A stretch of 64,000 bases of DNA from Liolophura sinensis. Taxonomy: Eukaryota; Mollusca; Polyplacophora; Chitonida; Chitonidae. The notes beneath the pieces were generated by a model. That model saw nothing but the letters and a program-made list of their open reading frames with translations, did not search any database and was not told the DNA's origin. Numbering within the stretch: position 1 is the stretch's first letter; each line of letters opens with the position of its first letter. Position numbers and translations under genes: made by a program. The DNA is taken from NCBI RefSeq assembly GCF_032854445.1, contig NC_088298.1, positions 24,993,480-25,057,479 on the forward strand, in the 5' to 3' direction. Below, piece by piece: positions 23,183 to 37,099 of this stretch.

Positions 23183-25595
23183 GGAACAGAATTCCAAATT
23201 TTAAAATGTATTTGTTGTTGACTTTTGTATTGATTCATGTTTTCTCACTTTTAGTATTACCATCAGAAGATTGTGTCATAATGCAACGGCTGACTTTCAC
23301 AGGCAAGAGTTCCAGGGTTCAATCCTGAGCCCTGTCATACCTCAGGCCTTGAATTTTACATTTTTATTACCTTGTCTTGGGTCTTATGTTAGACCATTCT
23401 TAAGAAATTCTTTGTTGAGTCAACTTGGCTGTACCTTGACCATATTAGAAAAATGAGCTAGGTCAGTATGGAATTTTTCTTTCTTTGCTGGTTAATGAAA
23501 ACAGATATCGATTTTAAGGTATTGTCCGCTCGAGAAAATATAAACAAGATAAAAACAAATATTGCATAAATGTAGATTATTAAGCCTCCCTAATAAATTT
23601 TAACCCAGCATTCAATTCGGAGTTCTATTGAGTGTTTGGTGGCATCTGAATGATAACTTCAGACCACACAGAGTTAGTTTTCTATTTCTTATACATTCTT
23701 TGCTCGCATGTACAAAGTAAGGTGAAGTATTGTGAGAGTGGGGGAACGTGTAGCGTCCAGTTAAGCTGCTCTTTTTTCATCTTGTGTGTAAGATACATGG
23801 ATTGAAGGTTTAAAGATGCATGAAACGGAACTCTGCTGCTGTCCATTGTATGAGTGTAATATAATAGAGTACGGCATAAGACACCAATCAAATAAAGAAA
23901 TAAATAAATGAAATGGAACTCTAAAGCAAAGTTTATGGTTACACACAGGGAACTGAAGACAGTTACACTAAATTATTGGGTGGGGATGGGGGGCGCATTT
24001 TTATTTTTGAGGCATATTTCTATCTCTATTACCCCTCTATTTCAATTGGGGAAAACATTTTTGGAAATGAAAATGGGAGCAAACTTTTCACCTTGGTGGG
24101 ACCAGCCTAGAACCCACCATCTAGATTTTGTTCTAACATGACAGCCAATATCCACCTGATTTCCAGAATGACCAGTGTATTTCAGATCCATTTTTACTCC
24201 GAAAGAAGTTCACATATTTGCTGTATTTTCCAGAACCGCCTATATTTTCCAGTACCTCCTTTATTTGCTGAAGAATTCCTGTATTTTTACCAAAACCAGC
24301 TCAAAATTTGCTATCACTGTCATCATTTTTGCTGCTTTTAAACTCGCCTGTGCAAACTTCATGTAGGCTACATCAGGGGCTTATGTCATACGCATGGCGT
24401 TTGCATCCAACACTTATTGCAAATAAAATGAATACTTCCACTATAATGGCAGTGTACTAATTTATCTAGTCTTGATGTAACATTTTCTAACATTTGGAGA
24501 ATAGAGCATTTAAAGAGTATTTTTGATTTATTCATGTTATTATACTTTTTTGATCAATTTTAGCCCAGTTTAAAAGATTTTCAATGTCCTGTACATTCAC
24601 TGTTATGAATGGACAGGTAAATGTTAAAGGTGGTATCTCATACATGTTAAGGTTGAACTTTCTTTATTGGTTTTAGTTTTATTGGCTTGTGAATGTTTTC
24701 ATTTTGATTGATTTGTGAATAAGAGATGTAGAAATGTACAAGTTTTATGAACTGGGTTTTTTGTAGTAAACACATCTTCTCTAGAAAGCATCAAGGCAGG
24801 GCTACAATTTCTTGTGCACAGGGTCTCAGATCATATGGACTTTGCCAAATTGACCTACAATGTATTTCTTGTAATAAAGAAAACTTTTGTGCAGGACTAC
24901 AATTGTTGTTCACAGGCTACCTGGTACATGTAGGACATCAAGAAAGGTATTGATAACCATGTTCCTCTGGCGATTTGACCAGATTTGTCATTTTTAGCTA
25001 GCCTTGCTAAGTAAGGAGAGGTATTGTGAGAGGGGGATCAGGCGGTGTCAGTGTCCAGTTTGGGTGAAGTTTTTGGTCAATCATAGGGTTGCAGTGGCCA
25101 CCCATAGTACACAGATTGCCAATCATCGCTAGCGATGGGCATATCAAAGACCAAGGAAGTCTTTTTACCTCATTGCGTGACATTTTGCTTAGCTAGTAAC
25201 AGGGTTACAGTTGCCTTCCATAGTACATAGTACCTTCGCAATTTGCAGCTCTGTTTGCTCTTACGAATTTGGCGTAATTGTTACGACTTTTATCATTAAT
25301 TACACCATCGCCGAAATAATTATGAATATTGAAGTGTTTATACGACGAAATGTGTCGAATTAATTCCATACTTGACAAATAATTCGGGACACCCCTGAGT
25401 ACCGACCAAGGGAAATAACTCTTTAACGACTGAAATACAATCATAAGTGATCTCCCATTACATCGTACTCTCCGCGCAGGGGAGCCAGTATTGCTAGTAT
25501 TGAATACAGTATGCAGGTGTGCATTGCTCCGCACCAGGGAGAAACCTGACTTGCCGCTTTTGCCGCCAATTCACGTCTAGCAGATTTGTTGCCAA
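23183..25595. other. JMJD4 3' flank and intergenic DNA
   Basis: A SINE A tail fragment lies at about 23860-23910. A degenerate ~45-bp segment (GGTATTGTGAGAG, GTGTCCAGTT) occurs near 23720 and again near 25015. The rest is A/T-rich without a supportable gene. Confidence 0.45.
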
Positions 25596-27430
25596 CCATG
25601 TCAAGACACCCTCGTGAGTCCGATTCTGATGTGTCCGAAGATGACGAGATGCCAACAAAAAAAGACACGCAAATCATTCAAGCAGGGATTCCGAAGGACA
25701 TTTACAAATGCCTGGACATGTCTTCGAGCATCTGCTAAAGCACAGTGTGATGTGCATTGCCGATTGTGTAGAAAAGATTTTAGTTGTGCACACGGAGGAT
25801 AAAATGACTGCCGAAAACGTACTCCATATATCACAAAAACATGTTTTCGAGGGCTGCTTCATCAAGCACCATGACCAACTTCCTCGTGAGGAGTGAGAAA
25901 AACAGCCAAACAAAGCTACAGCTACAAAATCGTAAAAGTTGAAGTGATGACGTGCGAAGTGATTGCAGAGCTGAATTTACCGCTTGGCACTGCTAACCCA
26001 GTACTTCCAAAGCATGTTCACCGACTCTGAAATAGCTAAAGGTATGGAATTCTTCTTGGTTTTTTTCACCATGTTGCCTTTTGGTTAGCATTTGGGCTAT
26101 CATTTCCGTTGACATTATGCTGTTATATGCAGTTGGTGCCGTAGTGTAATATTTTTTGTGAAAAAAAAATGGCGCCTATAATTTGTAATATGTGTTAAAT
26201 TTGCATGAAAAAGTAGGCCTATAGATATATATGCAGGTTTAGTGGAGGAGATTTTTTTTTTTATGAAATTAGGAGGAGCATACATTATACATATATATTA
26301 TATGAGTTCATTATAATAAAAATGGTATAAATGTGTGCAGCTGGTAGTGATTTAAACTATAATTTCATTATTATGTATGTATGCTCTTCTATTTCTAATG
26401 ACTTATTTGGAAATTTCCAGTGCCAGCTTGAGCTTCAGCGTCTGCTTATACATGTATTGTGTCATATGTGATATCATATTGAAATCTTTTTGGTTTATTG
26501 CAGGAATGAAATGTGGCAGAAATAAAACCATGGCTATTTATTAAAGAAGTAGTAAAAACTTACCTGAGCCACACATGAAATGAAAATAATGACAGTAGTA
26601 GCACGCAATTCCCCAGTCGTGGTGACAAGGGTAAATTCAGAAAACCAATGAAGTCACATTTGAATTGCTCAGACTCGCAAACTGCAATGGATCTGATATT
26701 AAAAAACAGATATTAAAAATAAATTTCAGTGAACAGAACATTTATTGACAGTGAATGTTTTAAAAATAATACTCCAGGTTTTTTAAAACTCAAGGTAATG
26801 ATACTATCACTTCGTTAATGATTGATGATGTACAAAATCTTTCTTGATCATCAACAGGTGAAAATAAATTCAAGTTACTGGGTACAGAGGTGAAATCTGC
26901 TGGATTGAGCTGAACAAATTGTCTTGCTTTGGGCTCTGACAGTGGTAACATCATGGTTGGGCAGCACAAAGGAGCCTCTGCACAAAGGAGTCTCTCATGG
27001 TAAAGATGACCATCTAAGCGTGTTCCTTTGCTCGTTGCTCTTTATACACCATCCACATTGGGGCACGGAATGCTGCAACAGAGTGTCTGCCCCCCTTTGA
27101 AGAGGCCTTGACTGACGTACTATTTTTTTTTAGAAGAGTTCTAAACGACTTGATCAATTTAAAAGAAAATAAGACTTCTTTGGCATGGAACAGAGGAAAA
27201 TGTTGAAGATTGTGTACCAGATGGTTCAGTATAAGCAGATAGTTAGTCTTTCACATTTGATAGAGCATATTGCCCGTGAAAATATTATCTGTTTCTTGGA
27301 ACAGTGAGACTGGGACCACCGATAGATGCCGTCAAATTCCTGGAACTGATCAGTTCTGACTGGAAACAACTGTGACTTAAGCTAGGTTTGAAAAACCTAT
27401 TGGGCAAATAGGGAAAAAGGCACGAAGTGA
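25596..27430 (+). pseudogene. degraded zinc-finger/hAT-like transposase
   Basis: From an ATG near 25598 the translation is acidic (ESDSDVSEDDE). After a frame change it reads FKQGFRRTFTNAWTCL and CDVHCRLCRKDFSCAHGG, a C-x2-C zinc-finger layout typical of BED-type N-termini of hAT-like transposases. Stops and further frame changes follow. FTDSEIAKGM near 26015 and GSDSGNIMVGQHKG near 26935 resemble later parts of the same widespread protein family. The catalytic region is unreadable. I take it as an old, non-functional copy; assignment to hAT rests on resemblance only. Confidence 0.5.
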
Positions 27431-28247
27431 AATATGGTCACCCCCTCTAGAAGGACAGCGCTGAAGATGTGCTTTCCAGCTATCAAAATCTTGTCGAGAA
27501 GGTGTGGAAAGAAAATCCCAGGTAGACAGTGCATTTACTATCAGATTCACTGATTTTGCATTGGTAAAAGTAATTAGTATCTAGCACACCTGCTTTTACA
27601 CAATAATGTAAAGATACAAACATGGCAAACAGTAAATCACGTTAATGTACACTAGTTATCATGATGTACACTTTACGTGTAATATGTCCTTGTGTTATTA
27701 CCCATTGACACTATTTCTAAAGTGTTCTTCCATGTAATGTTATCACTGAATTTCTCCACTGTGATTCATATCTATGTAATTATATTTCTAATAATTTCTA
27801 CATGGAAAAAACCTTAATTGTTTTAGATTTTGATTTATTTTTTCAGAAAGTTTCATTCACTTTTATCATGGACCTTTCCAGAAACAAGTTTACGTCCCCT
27901 GTTTGCTATCACATTATTCCATGGACTTTGTGTCATTTGTGATGTGTACAGAAGGGCGCTTTGGTGAGAATACAGTGACGTAAGTTGGAAGCAGTTACGT
28001 GAATAGTCCGCAGTAGCCTTCTGAAACATCACAATTTCAGAGTAAATAGGGGGAGGTGACCTAGTTTCTGAAAAGGTCTGTGTCAAATGAGTCAAGTGTA
28101 CTGTAATGTAACTCATTACATGTACAACATGTACAATAAATCACAACACTGAAATGTTCACCCATAATGCGCCAATTCCCAGAACTAATGCTTGTTTTCT
28201 GACACTATCAGAAAAAGTCATTATCACTCTGAAAATTTTTGTTGCAG

Positions 28248-31200
28248 AGCTCATGTTTTGGCATCTGGCATATTGCCTAGATGTAAAAACAACTTTCTTG
28301 GAAGGTACACCAGCCAAGTCTTCCTCATTTCTGTCACTGAGATGGCGGTCATCATCAACAAGACTTTGTTAGATGTTTCCAAGAAGATCAACAGTTTTGA
28401 ATTTGTTGATCATTCCAGCTTTCTTGCTGAGAACGACACAGTCAGTCGTCATCTACCCAGTACTGACGGCCTTCATGATAGTGTATTGGGCACTAAGACT
28501 TTTCTGAACACCATTCTTGAAAGTGCCAACAAGGTGCTTGTGAGGGATGCTGAAGAACAGGTTTGTATGATCATTAAATATCATCAAATATAATCACTGA
28601 AAATATTGTTTATGTCCACAATCATAATTGCGTAGTAGTACATCATGTCAATACTTACAGTAATGAATACTTTAAATGTATTTGCCATTTTTATTTGGTA
28701 GAAAACAAAACGTTTCTTCATTAATGTTACCAGATCAGGTTTGCTAGAGGACGTGGCACCATCTTTGCAGCCCGCAGTACAACACAGCCCACAGTACAAC
28801 ACAGCGAGCCCGTGACATGTGAAGAAACACCTTCCCAAAATCGTTGTTATGCCATCCACATCAAGGGATACATGTGACCAAGCTGTCGTGCAAAGTGAAG
28901 TGGTAAGATATGTTTTTCAACCCATATTAGGCCTTGACATTCGCGGAGAGTAATCCGTGTTATGGTGTAAAACAGCCCTCCTGAACAACAAGACAATTCA
29001 AAATAGGACAAAAGCATCACCAGCTGTAAACTATTCAGTTGTTTCAATGACCATATTATCTGAATCAGTTTGAGTTGTAAATACTATCAGTTTATTCTGT
29101 TGTCATTCAGTATTATGAATGTCATTCAGTATTACAATTTTAAGCCTGTATACAAACATATGTACAGTTTGTGATATTAACCCTGGTCCAAGTTTCCAAC
29201 AATTCATTTTTATGTGAGTAATTATTGTTTTCTTGTGTGTTGCAGGATCCATCATCACCACCGTGTTTGAAGGCTGCTGAACAAACCTGTTTCAAACATC
29301 ATCAGGATTTTTTCTGCAAGAAGTCATTTATGTACAGTCAGACATATGTACTTAAAGGTCTGCCTGATGAAGAAGGTGAGAAGATGAGATGCACCATAAA
29401 ATCATCACAACATTTATTTTTCCAAAGGCATCTTTATTGACAGATAGTATTTACATGTACTATGTGGGACATTGGTACATTGTACATGTTTTTCCAATAC
29501 AGCAGTACATATAGCCAGTGTGTAACTGTAGTTGTCTTCCTAAACACTGTTTCCTGATATAGAGCGCTACAGACAGTCAGTGCACTATTGGAGTTGTCTC
29601 CTTACAGACTGCTGGAGGTTACTCCATCTGAAATTATAACGGGCTATTGTGTCACATTTGACACTTACATGTATATACTTAAGTACAAGCTTTGGTGAGT
29701 GGGGTTGTCCCCTTATGTCAGCAGACCACCAGTTTATAAACTTAGCCCAGAACTGTTTTACCACTTCTCATTCAAAAACATATGGCACAGGCTTTCAATC
29801 TCATTACAGAGGTTACATGTAGGATTTACAGTTGCTCTTATCATATATAAGTATTTCTTACAAGCTGAAGTCCTATATAACAAACATAGCTGGAAGGATC
29901 TGAATGTACTTACAAGACAAAAATCATGACAACATCGTGACTAGAGTTATTCTTGAAGCACTTTGATGTGTCTTCATAACGCTGTTTGTAAAAGTGCTTT
30001 CAATGTTTTTTTTTCTGTCTGTTGTAGGAACTTCAGCTGGCTTCTCCTATAAACAGTGGGGATGCATGTTCCAAGTCTTCATTTTAAATTGGCTTTGTGG
30101 GCAAAAGGGATGTTGTTACGTTTGGAGACTTTATGTGCCAGACATCTATCACAAATTTTGAAAATGGCAACATTGTTGACAGAAAATGTTGAGCTTAACC
30201 CTGGCCTTCAATCAGTAAATCTATCCTAATTCATTACTGTTAATTATTTATTCAGGAGTTAAACAGTTTATGGTCTCACTTACAGCTGTACAAAGTTGGT
30301 ATGTGTTATGCACCGTGGAATATTTGTTTCTTCATTACAAGGTGCTACTGAGGCTTATTCATGGTGATGAGCATCAATAGCATCTTGTCATTTGGGGGTC
30401 TTATAGGACTGTGGCCATGTTACAAAATTAGCACTTTAACAACTAACTTTCTTTTATTTCTGCAAACATGTTATCAGTGAACTCTTTATAAAATCAGTTT
30501 TTCTTGGGTTTTTTTTTTTTGAATTGCAGCATCCTTCCTGTGGGGGTTAGATGTACAGCTGTTCATCACACCATTCAAGAGTAAGTACGCGATGGTATTT
30601 GTCCTTGTTCAGGTGGACAGTTGTGTCTGTGGGCCAGTCACGCTGTCCTGATGAGAGATACTTAGAGCCGCATGTCCTTCAGCATATTTACAGGGTATTG
30701 TGCAAATTGATATATGAACATATACTAGTATATTGTCATTCCTCCTGCTGGCGTGTTGCAGGGGTCATCTCTAAAGTTACCTGCCCATTGATCTAGCTGG
30801 TTAAAAGAAAATTAAATGCTCATACTTTTTATACAGTGGTAACAAAAGCACATTACCCATCGTGTCTATAAAAGTAAGTTTTACATATTTTAGACTTTTT
30901 GTGAAGAAACTTGAAGGCTCCAAACTTCAAAAAAATAGAAATTTTGTGAGATGACTGACAGTCGCAACATTGTGAATCTATAAATGTATCCTGAATCTAT
31001 CGGCCAATGACAAGCCAGCGGTCAGAGGGAATCCCCATGCCATGATTTCACATACCTCACTGGATCATGTATTTACAGATGACATTTGACAGGCAAGCTG
31101 CACGCTTGTGCGGTATATTTATGATGCAGAAGGTCATGCATGTACAACGAACACAGACTGACTATGTTTTAGATCCGCAGTCTTTCCTTCAATCACAGAC

Positions 31201-34200
31201 TACATCCATAACAAATGATGTAATCAGTTTGTCTGTTATGGTGAAACATGGCTTGCCCCACCACATATACTATAGGGAAATAGCAATAATTACTCAATAA
31301 TGGCACGCTTAAAATATATAGGAAAAAGATATGCACACCATAGCCCGAGAGCTTGGACATTCCTCTCTGTGTGGGAGTTAACATCACATGAGCCTTTACT
31401 TTTCTTTTAATGAATATCTATGTGTCATCCGTGTAAGGTTTGTCAAAGGTCGGATTATACACATGAAGGTTTCCTCCACCCATAATACAGACTGCCATCG
31501 TAAAAGTGAAATATTTTTGACTATGGCACAAAACAAATCAAACAATCAATCAAATAAATGCACTTCTCATTCCCAAACAGTCATTTTTCGTTTTGGGTTG
31601 AAATTTGAATTAAATTATTTCTTTTGTGCTTAACTTTATATTTTTGGCTGGTTTGTTTGTTCTTTTCACAATGAAATATTTAATGTCAATATGAAAAATT
31701 AAAAAGTGTAAAGTATAAATATGAATATAAACTTAAGTTACACAACAAATAATGTATTTGGATTAGAGAAATGGATTGCAGAATCATCTAGTTTTGTGGG
31801 TCAGTGTATTTATGTAAGAAATCAGCCTCTCTCTTTATTAGTTGTATGTTTACATTGCAGAATGAGTGTTATGCAGATGAGTTTACTAACATTGAGCAGT
31901 GGGCTTTGAAATTGTCATCGGGGCATTTTCATGAGATTTATACAGAGTTGAGTCTATGTTATCCTAAGCTGGTAAGCATTCATTTTATTTCATTTCTGAT
32001 TGATGTTAGGAAAAATGTTCTGCCGCAAAATATGAATTAATTCCCATGTTTAAACTACTGTTTTTACTTCAGTACAGTTTCCTTCCATTCTCTTGGTAAG
32101 TTTATGATAGAATATTGTTCAAATTTAAAGATGTTTAGATTAACTTTGTGCGCTCATTCCGAATATGTCACAATGATTTTTATCAGAAGTGGAAAAAATC
32201 CCATGATATTTGATTAGCCATCAGCCTTTTTGGGTCACAACTGACAGAAAATAGAGTTAAACAGTACATTTAAGATGCCAGGTTCAATGATGCATGTCCA
32301 ACATAATACTTACACATATACATCTCAAATCTAGCGAAAATCTCCACATCGAAAGTGCGAAGCTCATCAGTGACTTGACAAATTGGGGTGATTTACTACA
32401 GGGCTTTAGTTCCTCCACCCTTAAACCCAAAGTCGTATATGTTAAATATCCTTGTAAAACATCAGTCATGTTATATAAGTATACATGTAAATTGCCAGGG
32501 ACAGCCATAAATATGTAGGCTTAAATCAAATTTGAGACTCTGGAGTTAAGAAAATCCCCAGTTTGTAATCACATTAAATATAGTGTCATTTGAATGAATC
32601 AACTAAGGCTCCAATGGTCTGCTTAATGTAGTTATGATATATATACATGTGTATATGTAAATGTCTACAAATGGCATGAATTTACATCTCATAGTTTATC
32701 TTAATATTATATTGTTATTATAACTTTTGTAGAGATGTTATCTTGGACTCCTCTTTTTTGATGAAAACTTCTATATTCCCCACAATAGGAGTTACCCTGC
32801 TTTGAACCATAACCGGTATCTGATCCGGTTACACCCGGAGACATTTTTCCAGAAGATTGAACATTTCCGGAAACAAAGTGAGGAAAGTGGTTTGCACCTG
32901 CATTTCCACTTTGAAGTGTGGACCCGTGATCACCAGACATTCAAACGTAGATTGCCTTCCACTTCTGACAGTGAAAACAGTGTTAAGACTAAAGATGGAT
33001 GTGTATTATGTGGAAAAACCTGATAACAGCAGACTACCTCATCTGACAACTCCAGCAGAAGTTGTTAGTCACAGTGGTCAAAATTTAATATTACACCCTT
33101 TCCGAACATCAAATCAAAGCTCTGACGAAGCTTGGATAAGGAATATCAAGTTCAATCTGCAAAGGTATCATGAAGCAATTCACAAGGAAATGTTAAGGAA
33201 ATGTGTGTTATTTTGAATATGTTTGCAAGTGGAGTTTTGTAAGCTAAATCTGACACAATGATATGTTGTGAAAGGCTGCTTTTGAAATTGGCTTCTTATC
33301 CTACCTGCACTGAAGGTGCGGTGTTCTGACTATGTTTTCTAACGCTGATAATACATATTATGTTCGATTTCTAGAGGCTGTTACCAATACTTTGTTGGAC
33401 AGGTTGCTATTCCAAAACTATGCCATAGTTTAGAAATTACTGCTAATGAAGTAGTTCTCTCACAAGTATCAACGGGAGAGGACATTGGACGTGAATGTGC
33501 ACAAATGACTGGTAAACAATTAAAACGAGTATGACCTCAGGAAGGTTTTAAGGGAAATGTGTGTGCTTTGAATAAGTCATCATTGGTATCTGCCTCAAAT
33601 GGACATGGACTTTCATTGGAATATTTTATCCGTACTGCTGGAAAAGGATGCGAAACTAATTTGTCAGACACTTCCTCAGATAAATATTTTGTTAGATCAA
33701 ATTTGTCGGAAGACTTAATTGACCAACTCAGACAGTTATTAATTTCATATCCATTGCGCCAAGAAAAAGAAACACAAGAGGGTGATTGTAACTTTTCTGA
33801 GGAGACTTTGCTCAAAGGGTCATCGCTTCTTGCACAAAGTATATTTCTGAATTATCTTTCCAGTGACCCATATCGCTTTCTTGGAACAAAGTTTTGCGCT
33901 ACAATGAACGTCTACAAACCCAGCTTCAGTACGCCACAGGGCAAAGCCTACAACACTGGAAACTATACATGTGTAATGAAACACTTGCAAAGCGCAGCAG
34001 CTAGACAAAGAAGCCATGGCGACCTTTTCTTCTGCACCTGAAAACCTGTCATTGGACATGTCTGTCAATATTCCTGTTGATATTCCATGAGTTCCTGTCA
34101 TTGGAAAGAACAAGGTCACTGGTGAAATGAAACATCAGTCACTGAACGCAGAAGAGGTCTTCAACATTGCTGAGCCTCTGTCAGTTTATGAAAACTATAA

Positions 34201-34239
34201 ACGTCAGTTGCTACAAGTGGGAGTGTTTAAAATTCAGGT
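28248..34239 (+). CDS. unrecognised multi-exon gene, probably decayed
   Basis: Exon-like open segments with splice sites lie at 28248-28560, 29246-29375, from 30028, 30530-30580, 31861-31971, 32733-~33163 and 33375-34239. The first three agree in phase (0, then 1), the fifth and sixth join in phase 0, and the last two in phase 2. The translation is globular and not repetitive (for example ILPRCKNNFLGRYTSQVFLI, LLFFDENFYIPHNRSYPALN, YRFLGTKFCATMNVYKPSF). I do not recognise the family. Lesions are a frame change near 33000, an in-frame TGA at 33532-33534, a frame change near 34020 and another TGA near 34088. The segments from 30028 and at 30530 do not join the rest cleanly. It could be a recent pseudogene, a gene with assembly errors, or two genes. 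Confidence 0.45.
31440..31562 (+). mobile_element. SINE family A, 3' fragment
   Basis: GGTTTCCTCCACCCATAATA, AAAAGTGAAATATTTTTGAC and a CAATCAAATAAAT tail match the 3' end of family A. It lies in a presumed intron of the unrecognised gene. Confidence 0.7.
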
Positions 34240-35477
34240 TTGTGATAATTTGAAATTGATTGCCATCTAATGATTATAGTGACACTGATGGTAGCTTTAT
34301 GGAGTATGAATTTGTGTTTACGACAGGCACAAAAAACAGAGACGGGCACAGTTTGCCACATGTTCATGTAGTATTTCCACTTTTACCTGAAGGTATTGAC
34401 TCTTCAGAAGTGTTACTGCCTGATTGACAAGGACAGTGTGAAGTGTGTGGCTGTTTCTTTCCACCGTCAGTTTATGTACATAATACCAATGTATGTATGT
34501 ATGTATGTATGGATGTATGTATTCACGTAGGTATGTATCTTTCTTTATATATATGTAATTTATGTTATTTTTTATAGGACTTTGGCACCTGGAAACGATT
34601 CCAACCCAGCAAGAAACCAAGGGGTCAACAGCATTAGCCAGATGATACATGTTTCCCACTAACACCACGAGGAGGTTCTGCTGAATGGTTAGTGATAGGA
34701 ACCAATTACTGGGTTCCAGGGGCCAATTACCGTGCCCCAGCTCCTAATTGGAGGAGCAAAAAAATGTCACACAAACGACTCCAATTACACTGGAGTAAAG
34801 TAAACAGTTACTTAATCATGAAGACTTTCGATCTGAGCATCCACCGAGGATGAGACGAGGAGCATCCTTCAGTGGGTGATGGGGGTTGCACTTCTTGCGC
34901 TGATGGAGCTGTTTGTCCCAGGCTGTTCATCACCGTTTATTGCAGCCAGGGGCGTCGGCAAGCTCTGCAAATGAGGTGCCTCCTCCAAGGGATAGTGCCA
35001 GTTCTTCAGATGAAGCGGGTGAAGCAGGAGGAGCCTGGATTTCTGGGGAGATGGTGGTGGTGCGGGGCCTAGACTCCACCTCCATCTCCACCAAACCATC
35101 CATGATTCTTCTTGTGGCATCTCTGCAAGGAGGATCGCTTCTGCAACATCCTCGGGCTCGGACCGAGCCCTCTTGGAAACGCAATTGCCCATTGAAATCA
35201 AAAGAAGTGAAAGAAATGAAAAAGAATTCGTCCAAGTATCCCATAAAAACAAATCACCTCCTAAATATAGCCTCTGTCGAGGTGGGTATAGCAACTTTTC
35301 ATAGCGCATCCACAACGCTGTAAATGACCCAGTCCGGACAGAACTCAGAATTTTTTAGTGCAATAACTTAAAAAGTTGTTTAACATTGTTTGCTGAAATT
35401 TAGTTCACACGTGCATCACTATTATAAATCTGCAAGAATTATATTTGTACCTTTTTTAGCACCAACAATTTGACAAA
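34240..35477. other. intergenic stretch with a GC-richer, doubly open island
   Basis: A GTAT microsatellite lies at about 34486-34530. At 34870-35320 the DNA is GC-richer and open on both strands (minus strand up to 148 codons, rich in Pro/Arg/Trp). No domain was recognised in either direction, so no gene is called. It could be a transposon remnant. Confidence 0.4.
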
Positions 35478-35835
35478 ACCATCGTATGTAAATAACACAG
35501 GAGCTTCGTGCTAGACTGCATTAAATCATTGACTGCCGAACGGACGTCTTCTCTGCAACAATGTATTCTTTCTCCTTGTTGTCCTCAGCTATCAGTCGAA
35601 GTTCAAAGCCTCCAAATCTCTAGGCTGGTCTTCAGTACTTGCTCCATTGTAAATGGTGCTCGGCAGTCTAGAGGTTCAAATCCAGTACATTCCTTTCCAT
35701 TTTTTTCGCGTTTTTTTTTTCATTATCAGAACTTTATAAACACCAGGCTGCCAGAACTGGTAGAAGATTAGTGGCGTGTACCCAGGCAATGCTGTTGGAT
35801 AACATCTTTAATTATTATTATTATTATTATTCTTA
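35478..35835 (+). repeat. direct duplication, copy 1
   Basis: It shares with 36290-36650 the segments ATCGTATGTAAATAACA, TGTATTCTTTCTCC, TTGTCCTCAGCTATCAG, CTTTATAAACACCAGGCT and GCTGTTGGATAACATC. It ends in a short TTA/TAT microsatellite. A tRNA-like piece (GGTTCAAATCC) inside suggests a SINE origin. Confidence 0.85.
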
Positions 35836-36289
35836 GTCGTCTCGTAAGTTTGCAATATCTCAAAAACTGTGAAAGTAAGAAAAAAAAAACTTTGGAGTCT
35901 TAATAAGGAACATATGAAGCAGCTTTTCAGGTTGCGTGCTGTTTTACCACTCACGTGATTTAGCGGCCATTTTGAATTTTCATGATACGCTAAAAAAAAT
36001 TCTCCAAAACGGCAAAACCTATCGAGCTAAACGTTTCGTTTACAGTTTACAGGTGGATCGTTCTACCCAGATTGTAAAAAGCTTTTAGTTCGGTATGCAA
36101 ATAAGGCCAAAACTGACCAACGAACATGGCTCAAAAATAGGTCATTTTTAAAAACCGCTTAAAATCACAAAAAACACATACACTATCTTGTGCCCCTTGG
36201 CATCACAATTACAAATATGCAAGAATTATTTTTGTACTTTGTGTTGTTTTTATCTTATGACCAAAAAACACCAGCAAAAATCCGAAAAA

Positions 36290-36650
36290 ATCGTCGTATG
36301 TAAATAACATGAGAGCTTCGTGCTAGACAGCATCAAACCATTGACTGCAGTTTACCGTGGGTAGGGGCATGAGCTATGTAACAATGTATTCTTTCTCCCT
36401 GTTGTCCTCAGCTATCAGCCGAAGATCAAAGCCGCCTAATCTCTATGCTAGTCTTCAATAATTGGTCCATTGTAAAGGGTACCCGGCAGTTTTGGGGTTC
36501 AAATCCAATACATTCCTTTCCATTTTTTTTGCGCCTTTTTTTTAATATCATGAACTTTATAAACACCAGGCTAGCAGAAGTGGTAGGAGATTAATGGCGT
36601 GTACCCCGACAATGCTGTTGGATAACATCTTTAATTATTATTATTTTCGA
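36290..36650 (+). repeat. direct duplication, copy 2
   Basis: Second copy, about 815 bp downstream of the first, diverged by scattered substitutions and small indels. The 450 bp between the copies is A-rich with no recognised content. DNA from 36651 to 37099 has no gene. Confidence 0.85.
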
Positions 36651-37099
36651 CAAAACTCTGCCGTGTTTCTAGCAAAACCGGCCAGTCCAATGTTTATAAA
36701 ATTTTATCATGTTTGTCTCCCAGACTTAAAGTTGTGCATCGTAACTTTTTCGGCAGATAGGGACGTGAGATTTGAGCTGCAGTTGCACAAAGCCAAGGTA
36801 CATTTAGAGTGTGATTGTGTACTCCTTTGAAAATTGTACAAGCTCGCTATTGGGTGAAAATTTCATGTGACCAAAAAACCCTTTTTTTTTCCAGTGATGT
36901 CTATGATTCAAAGTTAATGTCCAGCAAATGCTCATATCTGATGCAGATTTGAAAGCTGATTCCAAATATTCAATTTTTGCAAAACCGGAAGTGACGTTAG
37001 AGATGCAATCTTAAGGCCTTATATCATCCCAAGGAAAGCAGACAGCCTTCATATAGCCGGAAGGCAATGAAACGCTATCTCCCGTTTTTCCAGGTCAAA

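Noticed and set aside
33532-33534. In-frame TGA as a possible selenocysteine codon
   Set aside because: No SECIS-like element was recognised and other lesions lie nearby; a decay mutation or sequence error is simpler.
34869-35323. Overlapping open frames of 104-148 codons on both strands
   Set aside because: No domain, no splice context and no bias toward one frame; kept only as an unexplained GC-richer island.
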